In this document: in pieces, positions 7,692 through 16,704 of the stretch
Layout of the letters: every line of letters starts with the position of its first letter
Numbering within the stretch: position 1 is the first letter of the stretch
Source of the DNA: Burkholderiales bacterium RIFCSPHIGHO2_01_FULL_63_240
GTDB taxonomy: Bacteria; Pseudomonadota; Gammaproteobacteria; Burkholderiales; Burkholderiaceae_C
Direction: 5' to 3'
Length of the DNA stretch: 64,000 bases
Assembly: GCA_001770725.1 (NCBI GenBank)
Contig: MERU01000001.1
Span: 310,001-374,000 of the forward strand
The notes under the pieces: model-generated
The model's input: only the letters and a program-made list of their open reading frames with translations
Databases searched by the model: none
What the model was told of the DNA's origin: nothing
Position numbers and translations under genes: made by a program

Positions 7692-9419
7692 ATGGCAGCA
7701 GAGTCCACCCTGGCCGACTCGCCCGGCACCCTCTCCGGTGTCGCGCGCGTGCTGGTCAACGCCGGCAAGCTCGACGCGAAGTCCGCTGAAACCCTGACGC
7801 GCACCGCGCGCGAACAAAAGCGCAGCTTCGTCAGCACCCTGGTGTCCGCTGGCCGCATCCAGCCCGCCGACCTCGCCCACACCCTGTCGCAGGCCCTGGC
7901 CGTGCCCCTGCTTGACCTCAACGCGGTCGACACGCAGCGCCTGCCCAAGGGGGTGATCGACAACAAATTGTCGTCGCAGTACCAGGTGATCGTGCTGTCC
8001 AAGCGCGGCAACCGCCTGTTCGTGGCCGGCGCCGACCCGACCGACCAGGAGGCCATCGAGCGCATCAAGTTCGCCACGCAGCTCACCCCTGAGTGGGTCA
8101 TCGTCGAACACGACAAGTTGGCCAAGCTGCTCGAGGGCTTGACCGCCAGCGCCGAGGACCAGCTCAACGCCATCGCCTCGTCCGACTTCGAGTTCGACGT
8201 CACCGAGGACACCGGCGCCTCGACCCAGGAGGCCGACGCCGCCGCCACCGACGTCGAAGACGCGCCGGTGGTGCGCTTCCTGCAGAAGATGCTGATCGAC
8301 GCCATCAACGCGCGCGCCTCCGACCTGCACTTCGAGCCCTACGAGTACAACTACCGCGTGCGCTTTCGGGTCGACGGCGAGTTGCGCGAGGTCACCCAGC
8401 CACCCGTGGCCATCAAGGACAAGCTCGCCTCGCGCATCAAGGTGATCTCCAAGCTGGACATCGCCGAAAAGCGCGTGCCGCAGGACGGCCGCATGAAGCT
8501 GAAGTTCGGCAACAAGGCCATCGACTTCCGCGTCAGCACCCTGCCCACCCTGTTCGGCGAGAAGATCGTGATCCGGATCCTCGACCCGTCCTCGGCCAAG
8601 CTGGGCATCGACGCCCTGGGCTACGAGCAGATCGAAAAAGACCGCCTGATGAACGCCATCGTGCGGCCCTACGGCATGGTGCTGGTCACCGGCCCCACGG
8701 GCTCGGGCAAGACGGTCTCGCTCTACACCTGCCTCAACATCCTGAACCAGCCCGGCGTCAACATCTCCACCGTGGAAGACCCGGCTGAAATCAACCTGCC
8801 GGGCATCAACCAGGTCAACGTCAATGACCGGGCGGGCATGAACTTCTCGGTGGCGCTCAAGGCCTTCCTGCGCCAGGACCCGGACGTGATCATGGTCGGC
8901 GAGATCCGCGACCTGGAAACCGCCGACATCGCCATCAAGGCCGCCCAGACCGGCCACATGGTGATGTCCACGCTGCACACCAACGACGCCCCGACCACAC
9001 TGACCCGCCTGATGAACATGGGCGTGGCGCCGTTCAACATCGCGTCTTCGGTCATCCTGATCACGGCCCAGCGCCTGGCGCGCAAACTGTGCGACACCTG
9101 CAAGGCGCCAGCCGACTACCCGCGCGAAGCCATGCTCAAGGCCGGCTTCAAGGAGGCCGACCTGGACGGCAGCTGGAAGCCCTACAAGGCGATTGGCTGT
9201 TCAGCCTGTAACAACGGTTACAAAGGCCGCGTCGGCATTTACCAGGTCATGCCCATCAGTGAGGAAATCCAACGAATCATCCTCAGTCAGGGGACAGCGA
9301 TGGATATTGCTGAGCAAGCCAAGCGGGAAGGCGTGCGAGACTTGCGTGAATCCGGGCTTGTCAAGGTCAGGGCTGGCCTCACGTCGCTCGAAGAGGTCAT
9401 CTCGGTGACCAACGAATAA
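7692..9419 (+). CDS. pilB: Type IV pilus assembly ATPase PilB
   Basis: A 575-residue GspE/PilB ATPase that powers pilin polymerisation at the inner membrane. The N-terminal MshEN/T2SSE_N domain (about 1-150) is followed by the ATPase core: Walker A GPTGSGKT at 334-341, the Asp-box region STVEDPAEINLPGINQ, Walker B DPDVIMVGEIRD and the His box AQTGHMVMSTLHTND. The tetracysteine zinc motif (LCDTC and GCSAC) near 460-510 is intact. Length is normal for PilB. It heads the pilB-pilC-pilD set with 49 bp before pilC. No clear ribosome-binding site precedes the ATG. No pilus retraction ATPase or pilin gene is in the window. Confidence 0.97.
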   Translation: MAAESTLADSPGTLSGVARVLVNAGKLDAKSAETLTRTAREQKRSFVSTLVSAGRIQPADLAHTLSQALAVPLLDLNAVDTQRLPKGVIDNKLSSQYQVIVLSKRGNRLFVAGADPTDQEAIERIKFATQLTPEWVIVEHDKLAKLLEGLTASAEDQLNAIASSDFEFDVTEDTGASTQEADAAATDVEDAPVVRFLQKMLIDAINARASDLHFEPYEYNYRVRFRVDGELREVTQPPVAIKDKLASRIKVISKLDIAEKRVPQDGRMKLKFGNKAIDFRVSTLPTLFGEKIVIRILDPSSAKLGIDALGYEQIEKDRLMNAIVRPYGMVLVTGPTGSGKTVSLYTCLNILNQPGVNISTVEDPAEINLPGINQVNVNDRAGMNFSVALKAFLRQDPDVIMVGEIRDLETADIAIKAAQTGHMVMSTLHTNDAPTTLTRLMNMGVAPFNIASSVILITAQRLARKLCDTCKAPADYPREAMLKAGFKEADLDGSWKPYKAIGCSACNNGYKGRVGIYQVMPISEEIQRIILSQGTAMDIAEQAKREGVRDLRESGLVKVRAGLTSLEEVISVTNE

Positions 9420-9468
9420 GCACCCGCATCAGCTTCACCCCAGCCGACATCAGTCACGGAGTTCCGAC

Positions 9469-10692
9469 ATGGCCACGGCAGCAGCCAAGAAATCCCAAGT
9501 CCAGGAAACCATCTACGAATGGGAAGGCAAGGACCGCCAGGGCAAGATCGTCCGGGGCGAGATGCGCGCGGGCGGCGAAGCCATTGTGGGTGCCACGCTG
9601 CGCCGCCAGGGCATCCTGGTGCAGAAGGTCAAGAAGCGCCGCATGGGCGGTGGCGGCAGCATCAAGCCGAAAGACATCGCCATCTTCACGCGCCAGCTGG
9701 CCACGATGATGAAGGCCGGCGTGCCGCTGCTGCAGTCGTTCGACATCGTCGCGCGCGGCAGCACCAACCCCAAGGTCACCAAGCTGCTCAACGACATCCG
9801 CAGCGACGTGGAGACCGGCACCAGCCTGTCGCAGGCCTTCCGCAAGCACCCGATGTACTTCGACGCCCTGTATTGCAACCTGGTGGAAGCCGGTGAAGCA
9901 GCGGGTATTTTGGAAACCCTGCTCGACCGCCTGGCGCTTTATCAAGAAAAGACCATCGCCATCAAGCAGAAGATCAAATCTGCCCTGACCTACCCGATTG
10001 CCGTGCTGGTGGTGGCCTTCATCGTGGTCGCGGTCATCATGATCTTCGTGATCCCGGCCTTCAAGGAGGTGTTCACCTCCTTCGGTGCCGACCTGCCCGC
10101 CCCCACGCTGTTCGTGATGGCCATGTCCGAGATCTTCGTGAAGTACTGGTGGGCCATCTTCGGCGCCATCGGTGGCGGCATCTACTTCTTCCTGCAGACC
10201 TGGAAGCGCTCCGAGCCCATGCAAAAACGCATGGACCGCATGCTGCTGAAGATGCCCGTCTTCGGCGACCTGCTCTTCAAGTCGGCCACCGCCCGCTGGA
10301 CGCGCACGCTCTCGACCATGTTCGCCGCGGGCGTGCCCCTGGTCGAGGCGCTCGACTCCGTGGGAGGCGCAGCCGGCAACGCCGTCTTCGCCGAAGCCAC
10401 CGAGCAGATCCAGAAGGACGTCTCCACGGGCACGAGCCTGACCAACGCCATGCAGGCGGCCAACCTGTTCCCGAACATGGTGCTGCAGATGTCGGCCATC
10501 GGTGAAGAGTCCGGCTCGCTCGACCAGATGCTGGGCAAGGCCGCCGACTTCTACGAAGCGGAGGTCGACGAGGCCGTCAAGGCGCTGTCCAGCCTGATGG
10601 AGCCCTTCATCATCGTGATCCTGGGCACCATCATCGGGGGCATCGTGGTGTCGATGTACCTGCCGATCTTCAAGCTGGGCCAAGTGGTCTGA
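9469..10692 (+). CDS. pilC: Type IV pilus inner-membrane platform protein PilC
   Basis: A 407-residue polytopic membrane protein with two T2SSF (GspF/PilC) domains, about 65-190 and 275-395. Each begins with the family pattern FTRQLATMMKAGVPL or WTRTLSTMFAAGVPL. Three long hydrophobic segments lie near 170-205, 215-240 and 375-400. PilC couples the PilB motor to the growing pilus. Length and domain arrangement are standard. It lies 49 bp downstream of pilB and 9 bp upstream of pilD; the start follows a weak purine-rich site (CACGGAG). Confidence 0.97.
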   Translation: MATAAAKKSQVQETIYEWEGKDRQGKIVRGEMRAGGEAIVGATLRRQGILVQKVKKRRMGGGGSIKPKDIAIFTRQLATMMKAGVPLLQSFDIVARGSTNPKVTKLLNDIRSDVETGTSLSQAFRKHPMYFDALYCNLVEAGEAAGILETLLDRLALYQEKTIAIKQKIKSALTYPIAVLVVAFIVVAVIMIFVIPAFKEVFTSFGADLPAPTLFVMAMSEIFVKYWWAIFGAIGGGIYFFLQTWKRSEPMQKRMDRMLLKMPVFGDLLFKSATARWTRTLSTMFAAGVPLVEALDSVGGAAGNAVFAEATEQIQKDVSTGTSLTNAMQAANLFPNMVLQMSAIGEESGSLDQMLGKAADFYEAEVDEAVKALSSLMEPFIIVILGTIIGGIVVSMYLPIFKLGQVV

Positions 10693-10701
10693 TCTTCCTC
10701 G

Positions 10702-11577
10702 ATGTCGTCTGACGCCTTCTGGCCGGTCTTCTCCGGCGTCCTCCTCACGCCCTGGGGCCTGGCCGTGCTGGGCCTGTGCGTGGGCAGCTTCCTCAACGTG
10801 GTGATCCACCGTCTGCCCAGGATGCTGGAGCAGCAGTGGAAGCTGGACGCCGCCTACACCCTGGGCCAGGAGGTCAGGGAACCGGCGCCGGCCGAGCAGT
10901 TGACGCTGTCCAAACCGGCCTCGCGCTGCCCCGCCTGCGGCCACCAGATCCGCTGGTACGAGAACATCCCGGTCGTGAGCTGGCTCGCACTGCGCGGCAA
11001 GTGCTCGGCCTGCGGCACGGGCATCTCGGTGCGCTACCCGCTCATCGAGCTGCTGACGGCTGGGCTGTTCGCGGGCTGCGGCCTGCAATTCGGCGCCCAA
11101 CCCACCACGCTGCTGTGGTGCGGCTTCGTGGCCGTGCTGGTGGCCGCATCGGCCATCGACTGGGACACCACCTTGCTGCCAGACGACCTCACCCTGCCAC
11201 TGCTGTGGGCGGGCCTCGTCGTCTCGGCCCTGGGCTGGAACCTGCCCCTGGCCGACGCCCTGTGGGGGGCCGTGGCCGGCTACCTGTCCTTGTGGAGCGT
11301 GTACTGGTTCTTCAAGCTGGCCACCGGCAAGGAGGGCATGGGCTACGGCGACTTCAAGCTGCTGGCCGCTCTGGGCGCCTGGCTGGGCTGGCCCATGGTC
11401 CTGCCCATCATCCTGGGCTCCTCGGTCATCGGCGCGCTGGTGGGCATCGGCATGAAGGTGTCGGGCAAGCTGCGCGAAGGCGTCTACGTGCCCTTCGGGC
11501 CCTTCCTGGCGGGTGCCGGCCTGGTCGTGGCCCTGGTCGGATCGCCCACCGTGCTGGGCTGGCTGGGCTGGGCCTGA
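10702..11577 (+). CDS. pilD: Prepilin peptidase/N-methyltransferase PilD
   Basis: A 291-residue membrane aspartyl protease (A24 family) that cleaves type III signal sequences of prepilins and methylates the new N-terminus. The cytoplasmic loop has the four zinc cysteines (CPACG and CSACG) of the methyltransferase-competent form. The two catalytic aspartates sit in SAIDWDTTLLPDDLTLPLLW and in the GxGD motif GYGDFKLL. About eight hydrophobic segments are present. It is the last gene of pilBCD and is followed after 21 bp by coaE, a very common proteobacterial arrangement. Confidence 0.97.
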   Translation: MSSDAFWPVFSGVLLTPWGLAVLGLCVGSFLNVVIHRLPRMLEQQWKLDAAYTLGQEVREPAPAEQLTLSKPASRCPACGHQIRWYENIPVVSWLALRGKCSACGTGISVRYPLIELLTAGLFAGCGLQFGAQPTTLLWCGFVAVLVAASAIDWDTTLLPDDLTLPLLWAGLVVSALGWNLPLADALWGAVAGYLSLWSVYWFFKLATGKEGMGYGDFKLLAALGAWLGWPMVLPIILGSSVIGALVGIGMKVSGKLREGVYVPFGPFLAGAGLVVALVGSPTVLGWLGWA

Positions 11578-11598
11578 AAGTCCGGGAGACGGCCTGAC

Positions 11599-12231
11599 AT
11601 GCCCGGATCGCGCCACCCGCACGGCAAGGGCCTGGTCATCGGGCTGACCGGCGGCATCGGCAGCGGCAAGTCCACCGTCAGCCAGATGCTGACGGACCTC
11701 GGGGCCCACCTGGTCGACGCCGACACCATCTCGCGCTCGCTGACCGCCGCAGGTGGCGCGGCCATCCCGCACATCGCCTCGCACCTGGGCGAGCACCTCA
11801 TCGACCCGCAAGGCGCGATGGACCGCACCCGCATGCGCGAGCTGGCCTTCGCCGACCCGACCGTGCTGGCGCGGCTCGAAGGCATCCTGCACCCGCTGAT
11901 CGGGCAGCACGCCGACGCGCACGCCCGGACTGCAGCGCCTGGACAACACATCGTCTACGACGTGCCCCTGCTGGCCGAGTCCGGCCGCCGCTGGCGCGAC
12001 AAGGTCGACCACATCCTCGTCATCGACGCCGAGCCCGAGACGCAGATCGCCCGCGTGATGATGCGTTCGGGCTGGCCGCGCGAGGCCGTGGAGGCAGTGC
12101 TGGCCAAACAGGCCACGCGCGAGATGCGCCGCGCCATCGCCGACCACGTCATCCTCAACGAGGGGCTGAGCCTGGAAGAACTTCGCAACGAGGTCGGCAA
12201 GCTCTGGCGCTTGTGGAACAATGGCAGCTGA
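11599..12231 (+). CDS. coaE: Dephospho-CoA kinase
   Basis: A 210-residue P-loop kinase that phosphorylates dephospho-CoA in the last step of coenzyme A synthesis. The Walker A motif [12 protein letters not shown] lies near residues 14-25. [10 protein letters not shown] (substrate-binding Asp), LEGILHPLI and [24 protein letters not shown] follow in the order expected for CoaE. Length is typical. GGGAG lies about 10 bases upstream of the ATG. The pilD-coaE-zapD-yacG order is conserved in many beta- and gammaproteobacteria. Confidence 0.96.
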   Translation: MPGSRHPHGKGLVIGLTGGIGSGKSTVSQMLTDLGAHLVDADTISRSLTAAGGAAIPHIASHLGEHLIDPQGAMDRTRMRELAFADPTVLARLEGILHPLIGQHADAHARTAAPGQHIVYDVPLLAESGRRWRDKVDHILVIDAEPETQIARVMMRSGWPREAVEAVLAKQATREMRRAIADHVILNEGLSLEELRNEVGKLWRLWNNGS

Positions 12232-12258
12232 CCCGGCTTGCAGGTTTCAGGTGGCGCG

Positions 12259-13017
12259 TTGATCCTCTACGAATACCCCTTCGGCGAAAGCATCCGCACA
12301 ACGTTGCGGCTCGAGCACCTCTTCGATCGCCTCGGGGTGTTGATCTGGCGGGAAGACCCCGTCGATCACCACTTCGCGCTCGCCACCATCTTCGAGATCA
12401 TGGACGTGGCCGCCCGCGCCGATCTCAAGAGCGACCTGCTGCGCGACCTCGATCGCCACAAGCAGCAGTTCATGGGCTACCGTGGCAACCCCGCCATCCA
12501 GGAAGCGGCCCTTGACGAGGTGCTGGCGCGCATCGAGCGCGTCTACCACGCGCTCAACCAGGTGCCCGGCAAGGCAGGTCAGGCGCTGGCCGCCAACGAC
12601 TGGCTCATGGGCATCCGCAGTCGCATCAGCATCCCGGGCGGCACCTGTGAATTCGACCTGCCTTCCTACTACGCCTGGCAGCACGAGCCGGCCGCCAAAC
12701 GCCAGGCCGACCTGCAGCAGTGGGTCGGCACGCTGGCGCCCTTCGCCGAGGCCGTGCGCCTGGTGCTGGGCCTGCAGCGCGATGGCGGTCACCCGCACAT
12801 GGTCGCGGCGCCTTGTGGCCAGTACCAGCAGAACCTCAAGGACTCGCGCAGCTTCCACCTGCTGCGCCTGCGCATCGACCCGGCCCTGGGCCTGGTGCCC
12901 GAGATCAGCGCCAACCGCCTGATGGTGTCCATCCGCCTGATGCGACCCGACGCCGAGGGCAAGCTCAAGATCGCATCCGACACGGACGCGAGCTTCGAAT
13001 TGACACTTTGCGCCTGA
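12259..13017 (+). CDS. zapD: Cell division protein ZapD
   Basis: About 252 residues; ZapD (YacF) bundles FtsZ filaments at the division site. The opening ILYEYPFGESIRTTLRLEHLFDRL and the closing segments (LRIDPALGLVPEISANRLMVSIRLM) are family-typical. I place the start at TTG 12259, which has CAGGTGG at a good distance and gives the conserved MILYEYPF start. A TTG at 12238 in the same frame would add seven residues but has no ribosome-binding site. It lies between coaE and yacG, the usual order. Confidence 0.93.
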   Translation: MILYEYPFGESIRTTLRLEHLFDRLGVLIWREDPVDHHFALATIFEIMDVAARADLKSDLLRDLDRHKQQFMGYRGNPAIQEAALDEVLARIERVYHALNQVPGKAGQALAANDWLMGIRSRISIPGGTCEFDLPSYYAWQHEPAAKRQADLQQWVGTLAPFAEAVRLVLGLQRDGGHPHMVAAPCGQYQQNLKDSRSFHLLRLRIDPALGLVPEISANRLMVSIRLMRPDAEGKLKIASDTDASFELTLCA

Positions 13018-13067
13018 GCCTCCCGGCCTGAACCGCTCACCCGAGCCGCCACCGACAGGATCCCACC

Positions 13068-13289
13068 GTGCCCCCCCCCACCCAGCACCCCAGCGAAGGC
13101 GGTGCGCGCCCCGGTCCCGAGGTGCGCTGCCCGTCCTGCGGCGTCACGCACGTCTACAGCACCGACAACCCCTACCGCCCCTTCTGCGGCAAGGGCTGCA
13201 AGGCCATCGACCTGGGGGCCTGGGCCTCGGAGCATTACCGCATGGAAGCCAAGCCCACCAGCGAAGACCTGCTGGACGACCCGACCTGA
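13068..13289 (+). CDS. yacG: DNA gyrase inhibitor / zinc protein YacG
   Basis: A 73-residue zinc-ribbon protein. The four metal-binding cysteines are in CPSCG and PFCGKGC, followed by DLGAWASEHYRM, the signature of YacG, which in E. coli binds and inhibits gyrase. Translation starts at GTG 13068 after AGGA. The first codons after the start are a run of nine C (Pro-Pro-Pro), a possible slippage tract. It is the last gene of the pilBCD-coaE-zapD-yacG run. Confidence 0.92.
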   Translation: MPPPTQHPSEGGARPGPEVRCPSCGVTHVYSTDNPYRPFCGKGCKAIDLGAWASEHYRMEAKPTSEDLLDDPT

Positions 13290-13443
13290 AGCCGACAACG
13301 CGGGCCCCGTCGTCCGCCATCCGAACGCCGCCAGGCTGGCGCCAGACGCCGTTTTGACGCCCCAACTGCCCTTTTGACGCCAAGGCATCCCGGCTCGGGA
13401 CAGGCCAGGCCCCAGAATCCACCCCCGTTTTTGGAAAGAATCC

Positions 13444-13608
13444 ATGAAGACCTATCAGTGTGTTGTGTGCGGCTACGTCTACGACGAAGCCAAAGGTGCC
13501 CCCGAAGACGGCATCGCCCCCGGGACCAAATGGGAAGACGTGCCCGCCGACTGGGAATGCCCGGACTGCGGCGTCGGCAAGTCCGACTTCGAAATGATCG
13601 AAATCTGA
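13444..13608 (+). CDS. Rubredoxin
   Basis: A 54-residue rubredoxin, translated from ATG 13444 behind GGAAAG. Both iron-binding CxxC knuckles are present ([12 protein letters not shown] near the start and [14 protein letters not shown] near the end), with the usual PGTKWEDVP between them. It carries one electron on a single Fe(Cys)4 centre. The next gene, 15 bp downstream, encodes a matching FAD rubredoxin reductase, so the pair should form an NAD(P)H-to-rubredoxin electron chain, for example for alkane oxidation or oxidative-stress detoxification. The terminal partner is not in the window. Confidence 0.96.
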   Translation: MKTYQCVVCGYVYDEAKGAPEDGIAPGTKWEDVPADWECPDCGVGKSDFEMIEI

Positions 13609-13623
13609 GCAGGAGCAGCGGGC

Positions 13624-14793
13624 ATGAGTGAAGCGGTCGTCATCGTCGGCTCCGGGCTGGCGGGCTACAACGTGGCGCGTGAGCTGCGCAAGGCCGATGC
13701 GGAAGTGCCCATCGTGGTGATCAGCCGCGACGAGGCGGGCTTTTATTCGAAGCCCATGCTCTCCAACGCCCTGGCGGGCAAGAAGACGGCCGCCTCGCTG
13801 GTCACCAAGTCCGCCGAAAAGATGGCCGACGAGGTCAAGCTGCGCGTGCTGGCCCGCACCAGCGTGACGAAGGTGGACACCGCCGCACGCACGCTCACGC
13901 TGTCGAGCGGCGAGGTGCTGCCCTACCGCGACCTGGTGCTGGCCCTGGGCGCCGACCCGATCCGCCTGCACCTCGAAGGCGATGCCGCCGACGCCGTGCT
14001 GTCGGTCAACGACCTGGACGACTTCGCCCGCTTCGCCGAGGCGCTCGACACCGCCGGCCCGGGCGGCCAGCCCGTCAAGCGCGTGGCCATCCTGGGCGCC
14101 GGCCTGATCGGCTGCGAGTTCGCCAACGACCTGCTGCACCGCGAAATCCAACCCACCGTGCTCGACCTGGCCGAGCGCGTGCTGCCCCGCCTGCTGCCCC
14201 CGCAGGCCTCGGCCCGCCTGCAGGCCAAGCTCGAAGCCGGCGGCGCGAGCTTTCGGTTCGGCACCGGTGTGACGGCCGTCAACCGGGGTGCCAACGGCCT
14301 GGTGCTGACGCTGTCCGACGGCAGCACCCTGGAAGCCGACCTGGTGCTCTCGGCCATCGGCCTCAAGCCCCGCACCCAACTGGCGGCCGAAGCTGGCCTG
14401 GCCGTGAACCGCGGCATCGTGGTCGACCGCCACCTGGCCACCAGCGTGCCCCATGTGCACGCCGTGGGCGATTGCGCCGAGGTGGCCGGCCACCTGCTGC
14501 CTTACGTGCTGCCCCTGATGGGCCAGGCCCGGGCCCTCGCCGCCACCCTGGCCGGCAAACCCACCGAGGTGAGCTACCCGGCCATGCCCGTGGTGGTCAA
14601 GACGCCCGCCTGGCCGACCGTGGTCTGCCCGCCCGCCGGCGACGCCCAGGGCGAGTGGGAAGTCACCGAAACCGAAGAGGCCATCGAGGCCCGCTTCATG
14701 GCCGGCGACCAGCTGCTGGGCTTCGTCCTGCAGGGCAAGGCCACGACCCAGCGTCAGGCCCTGGCGGCCCAGACACCGGCCTTGCTGGCCTGA
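13624..14793 (+). CDS. Rubredoxin reductase-type FAD/NAD(P)H oxidoreductase
   Basis: A 389-residue pyridine nucleotide-disulphide-family reductase without a redox disulphide. The FAD motif VVIVGSGLAGYNVAREL is at the N-terminus, the NAD(P) motif VAILGAGLIGCEFANDL near 155-172, and VPHVHAVGDCAEVAGHLLPYV near the C-terminal third binds FAD. Order and length match AlkT/RubB rubredoxin reductases. AGGAG precedes the ATG, and the gene follows rubredoxin directly, so the two are co-transcribed and likely redox partners. Confidence 0.92.
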   Translation: MSEAVVIVGSGLAGYNVARELRKADAEVPIVVISRDEAGFYSKPMLSNALAGKKTAASLVTKSAEKMADEVKLRVLARTSVTKVDTAARTLTLSSGEVLPYRDLVLALGADPIRLHLEGDAADAVLSVNDLDDFARFAEALDTAGPGGQPVKRVAILGAGLIGCEFANDLLHREIQPTVLDLAERVLPRLLPPQASARLQAKLEAGGASFRFGTGVTAVNRGANGLVLTLSDGSTLEADLVLSAIGLKPRTQLAAEAGLAVNRGIVVDRHLATSVPHVHAVGDCAEVAGHLLPYVLPLMGQARALAATLAGKPTEVSYPAMPVVVKTPAWPTVVCPPAGDAQGEWEVTETEEAIEARFMAGDQLLGFVLQGKATTQRQALAAQTPALLA

Positions 14794-14806
14794 ACATCTG
14801 GTGACT

Positions 14807-15175
14807 TCAGCGTCCGCGGACCTTCACGCGGATTGCGTTAACCTTGAGCCCCTTCGCTGACAGCGCCTCATTCAGGTGCGGCAGCGACTGGCGCAACTTG
14901 GCCGACACGGCCGCGTTCGCGACCAGCAGGGTCCATCCCTCTTCGTCGAGCGGCCCGGCCTGCAGCTGGGCAGCCAGCGAGGGCGGCAACACCTCCTTGA
15001 CGGCCTCCAGGCAGGCCTGCGAATGCCGCAGGCGCTGCATCAGGCTGGCCAGGGGTGAGGCGCGGTCGAGCGCCCGGGTCACGGGCGGCACGTCCGGCAC
15101 CATCGGCCGGCAGTGCAACGACGGGGTGACGGACCGGATTCGGCCGCCGGATGGGGGCTGGGAGCGCTTGCTCAT
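14807..15175 (-). CDS. dciA: DciA-like DUF721 protein
   Basis: About 122 residues. The C-terminal part (QRLRHSQACLEAVKEVLPPSL, WTLLVANAAVSAKLRQSLPHLNEAL, KVNAIRVKVRG) follows the DUF721 pattern of DciA, the ancestral loader of the replicative helicase DnaB in bacteria lacking DnaC. The N-terminus is short and basic. ATG 15175 is chosen; a GTG at 15196 would add seven residues, and neither has a clear ribosome-binding site. It is divergent from the M23 peptidase by about 23 bp, so the promoters overlap. DUF721, M23 peptidase and secA are common neighbours in Burkholderiales. Confidence 0.75.
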   Translation of the reverse strand: MSKRSQPPSGGRIRSVTPSLHCRPMVPDVPPVTRALDRASPLASLMQRLRHSQACLEAVKEVLPPSLAAQLQAGPLDEEGWTLLVANAAVSAKLRQSLPHLNEALSAKGLKVNAIRVKVRGR

Positions 15176-15198
15176 GGGTTCAGCAAAGGAAGTCACGC

Positions 15199-16197
15199 AT
15201 GCAGATCCTGATCACGACCAGTGCGCTGGCAAGGCCAAAGGTCTTTCAGTTCACGCCCTGGAGCCTGGTGCTGACCGGGCTGGCGCTGATCATCCCCTTG
15301 ATGATCCTGAGCCTGATCTTGTACCACGCCGTGGTGCTCAAGGCCGCCCACGAGCGCTGGCCGATCATCTCGGAAGCCGTGCGCTTCGTCGAGCGCCAGG
15401 AGCTGGCCCAGCGCGACCGCTTCATGCGAGAAAACCTCGACGCCATGGCCGAGAAAGTGGGCGAAATGCAGGCCCGGCTGATGCGCCTCGAAGCCGTCAG
15501 CGAACGCGTGGCGGGCATGGCCGGCATGAAGCCCGATGAGATCAAGGCCATCGAAGTGCCCGCCGCGGCAGCGTCCGGTGCCGCGGGCGGCGCTTCGGCA
15601 GCGGCCGGCGGCCCGCTCGTGTCCCTGAGGGATGCGGGACCCGCCACCACCTCGGCGGAGATCCTGTCGGCGCTGACCGAGCAGGTCGGCCAGCTCCACG
15701 CCCTGGGCGAGCGCCAGGCCGATGTGCTCACGCTGATCGAATCCCACCTGTTCGAAAAACGCCTGGACGCGCTGCTGATGCCCAGCACCCAGCCGGTGGA
15801 CGGCCCCATCGGCTCGGGCTTTGGCTTTCGCAGCGACCCGTTCACCGGCAGGCCTGCCCTGCACACGGGACTGGACTTCCCCGCTGACCCCGGCACGGCC
15901 ATCGTGGCGGCGGCGGGCGGGGTGGTGCTGTCGGCCGGGCCCCACCCGCAGTACGGCCTGCTGGTCGAGCTCGACCATGGCAACGGCTTGGTCACGCGCT
16001 ACGCCCACACCTCGCGCATGCTGGTCAAGCAGGGCGACCTGGTCAAGCGGGGCCAGCGCATCGCCGAGGTGGGCAACACCGGCCGCTCCACGGGGCCGCA
16101 CCTGCATTTCGAGGTGCTGGTCGACGGCGTGCAGCAGAACCCGACGCGTTTCCTGCAATCGGCCGGGGGCAGCACAGCCGCCAAGGTCAGCCGCTGA
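15199..16197 (+). CDS. M23 family metallopeptidase (LytM/NlpD-type), membrane-anchored
   Basis: A 332-residue protein. An N-terminal membrane anchor lies near residues 20-45, followed by a helical region near 55-115, an Ala/Gly-rich linker and a C-terminal M23 domain (about 205-320). The domain contains IGSGFGFRSDPFTGRPALHTGLDF (zinc His and Asp) and the HxH motif in GPHLHFEV, with RYAHTSRM between them, so it looks catalytically complete. It would cut peptidoglycan cross-links in the periplasm. ATG 15199 has AAGGA upstream; an ATG at 15151 has none. In many relatives this gene directly precedes secA; here a metal-uptake cluster lies between them. Confidence 0.9.
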   Translation: MQILITTSALARPKVFQFTPWSLVLTGLALIIPLMILSLILYHAVVLKAAHERWPIISEAVRFVERQELAQRDRFMRENLDAMAEKVGEMQARLMRLEAVSERVAGMAGMKPDEIKAIEVPAAAASGAAGGASAAAGGPLVSLRDAGPATTSAEILSALTEQVGQLHALGERQADVLTLIESHLFEKRLDALLMPSTQPVDGPIGSGFGFRSDPFTGRPALHTGLDFPADPGTAIVAAAGGVVLSAGPHPQYGLLVELDHGNGLVTRYAHTSRMLVKQGDLVKRGQRIAEVGNTGRSTGPHLHFEVLVDGVQQNPTRFLQSAGGSTAAKVSR

Positions 16198-16232
16198 GCG
16201 CCCCAGCCTGCTTCCGGTAAGCTAGCGTCCCC

Positions 16233-16550
16233 ATGCGCCTCACCCCGAGCCCCAAGACCCTGCGCCACGGCCTGCTGCACCTCGCACTGGCCGTGATGCT
16301 GCTGCTGACGCAGCAGCTGGTGCTGCGTCACGCGCTCGAGCACGACACCGACGCCGATCACCCGGCGCACAGCCAGTGCCTGAGCTGCCTGGCCTGCCAC
16401 GCCGTCGATCACGCCGCCGCGGGCACCCCCGTGGTGAGCCTGCCGGGCTGCGATGCCACCTCGGTCCAGGTGGCGGTCACGCCTGGCCTGGCCTCCGCCG
16501 CCACGGCGGTGCCATTCCGAGCACGCGGCCCACCTGCTTTCCCGGCCTGA
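16233..16550 (+). CDS. Small His/Cys-rich secreted or membrane protein (DUF2946-like)
   Basis: A 105-residue protein with one hydrophobic segment (about residues 13-30) that can act as a signal anchor. A His/Cys-rich stretch follows (DTDADHPAHSQCLSCLACHAVDH) that could bind metal. It resembles small DUF2946-type proteins found beside metal-uptake genes, but I am not certain of the family. It is the first gene of the set with the outer-membrane protein, binding protein and ABC permease, so a role in zinc or other metal handling is inferred from context. Confidence 0.55.
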   Translation: MRLTPSPKTLRHGLLHLALAVMLLLTQQLVLRHALEHDTDADHPAHSQCLSCLACHAVDHAAAGTPVVSLPGCDATSVQVAVTPGLASAATAVPFRARGPPAFPA

Positions 16551-16704
16551 GGCGCTCGCCTCCCCGTTGCCACGTCGTCGGCCCGCCGCACGCCTTCACC
16601 CTGAGGGCGACGGCTTGCGGCCACGTCACCTTGTTCGTTCGAACCCCTTCGAATCCATCGGGCCGCCGCCACCATCGACAGTGCCGGCCCGGGAAAGCAT
16701 CACC

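Noticed and set aside
9454-12147. An 897-residue open frame opposite pilC, pilD and coaE
   Set aside because: It spans several genuine genes and has low-complexity Gly/His/Gln/Arg content, as for antisense frames in high-GC DNA.
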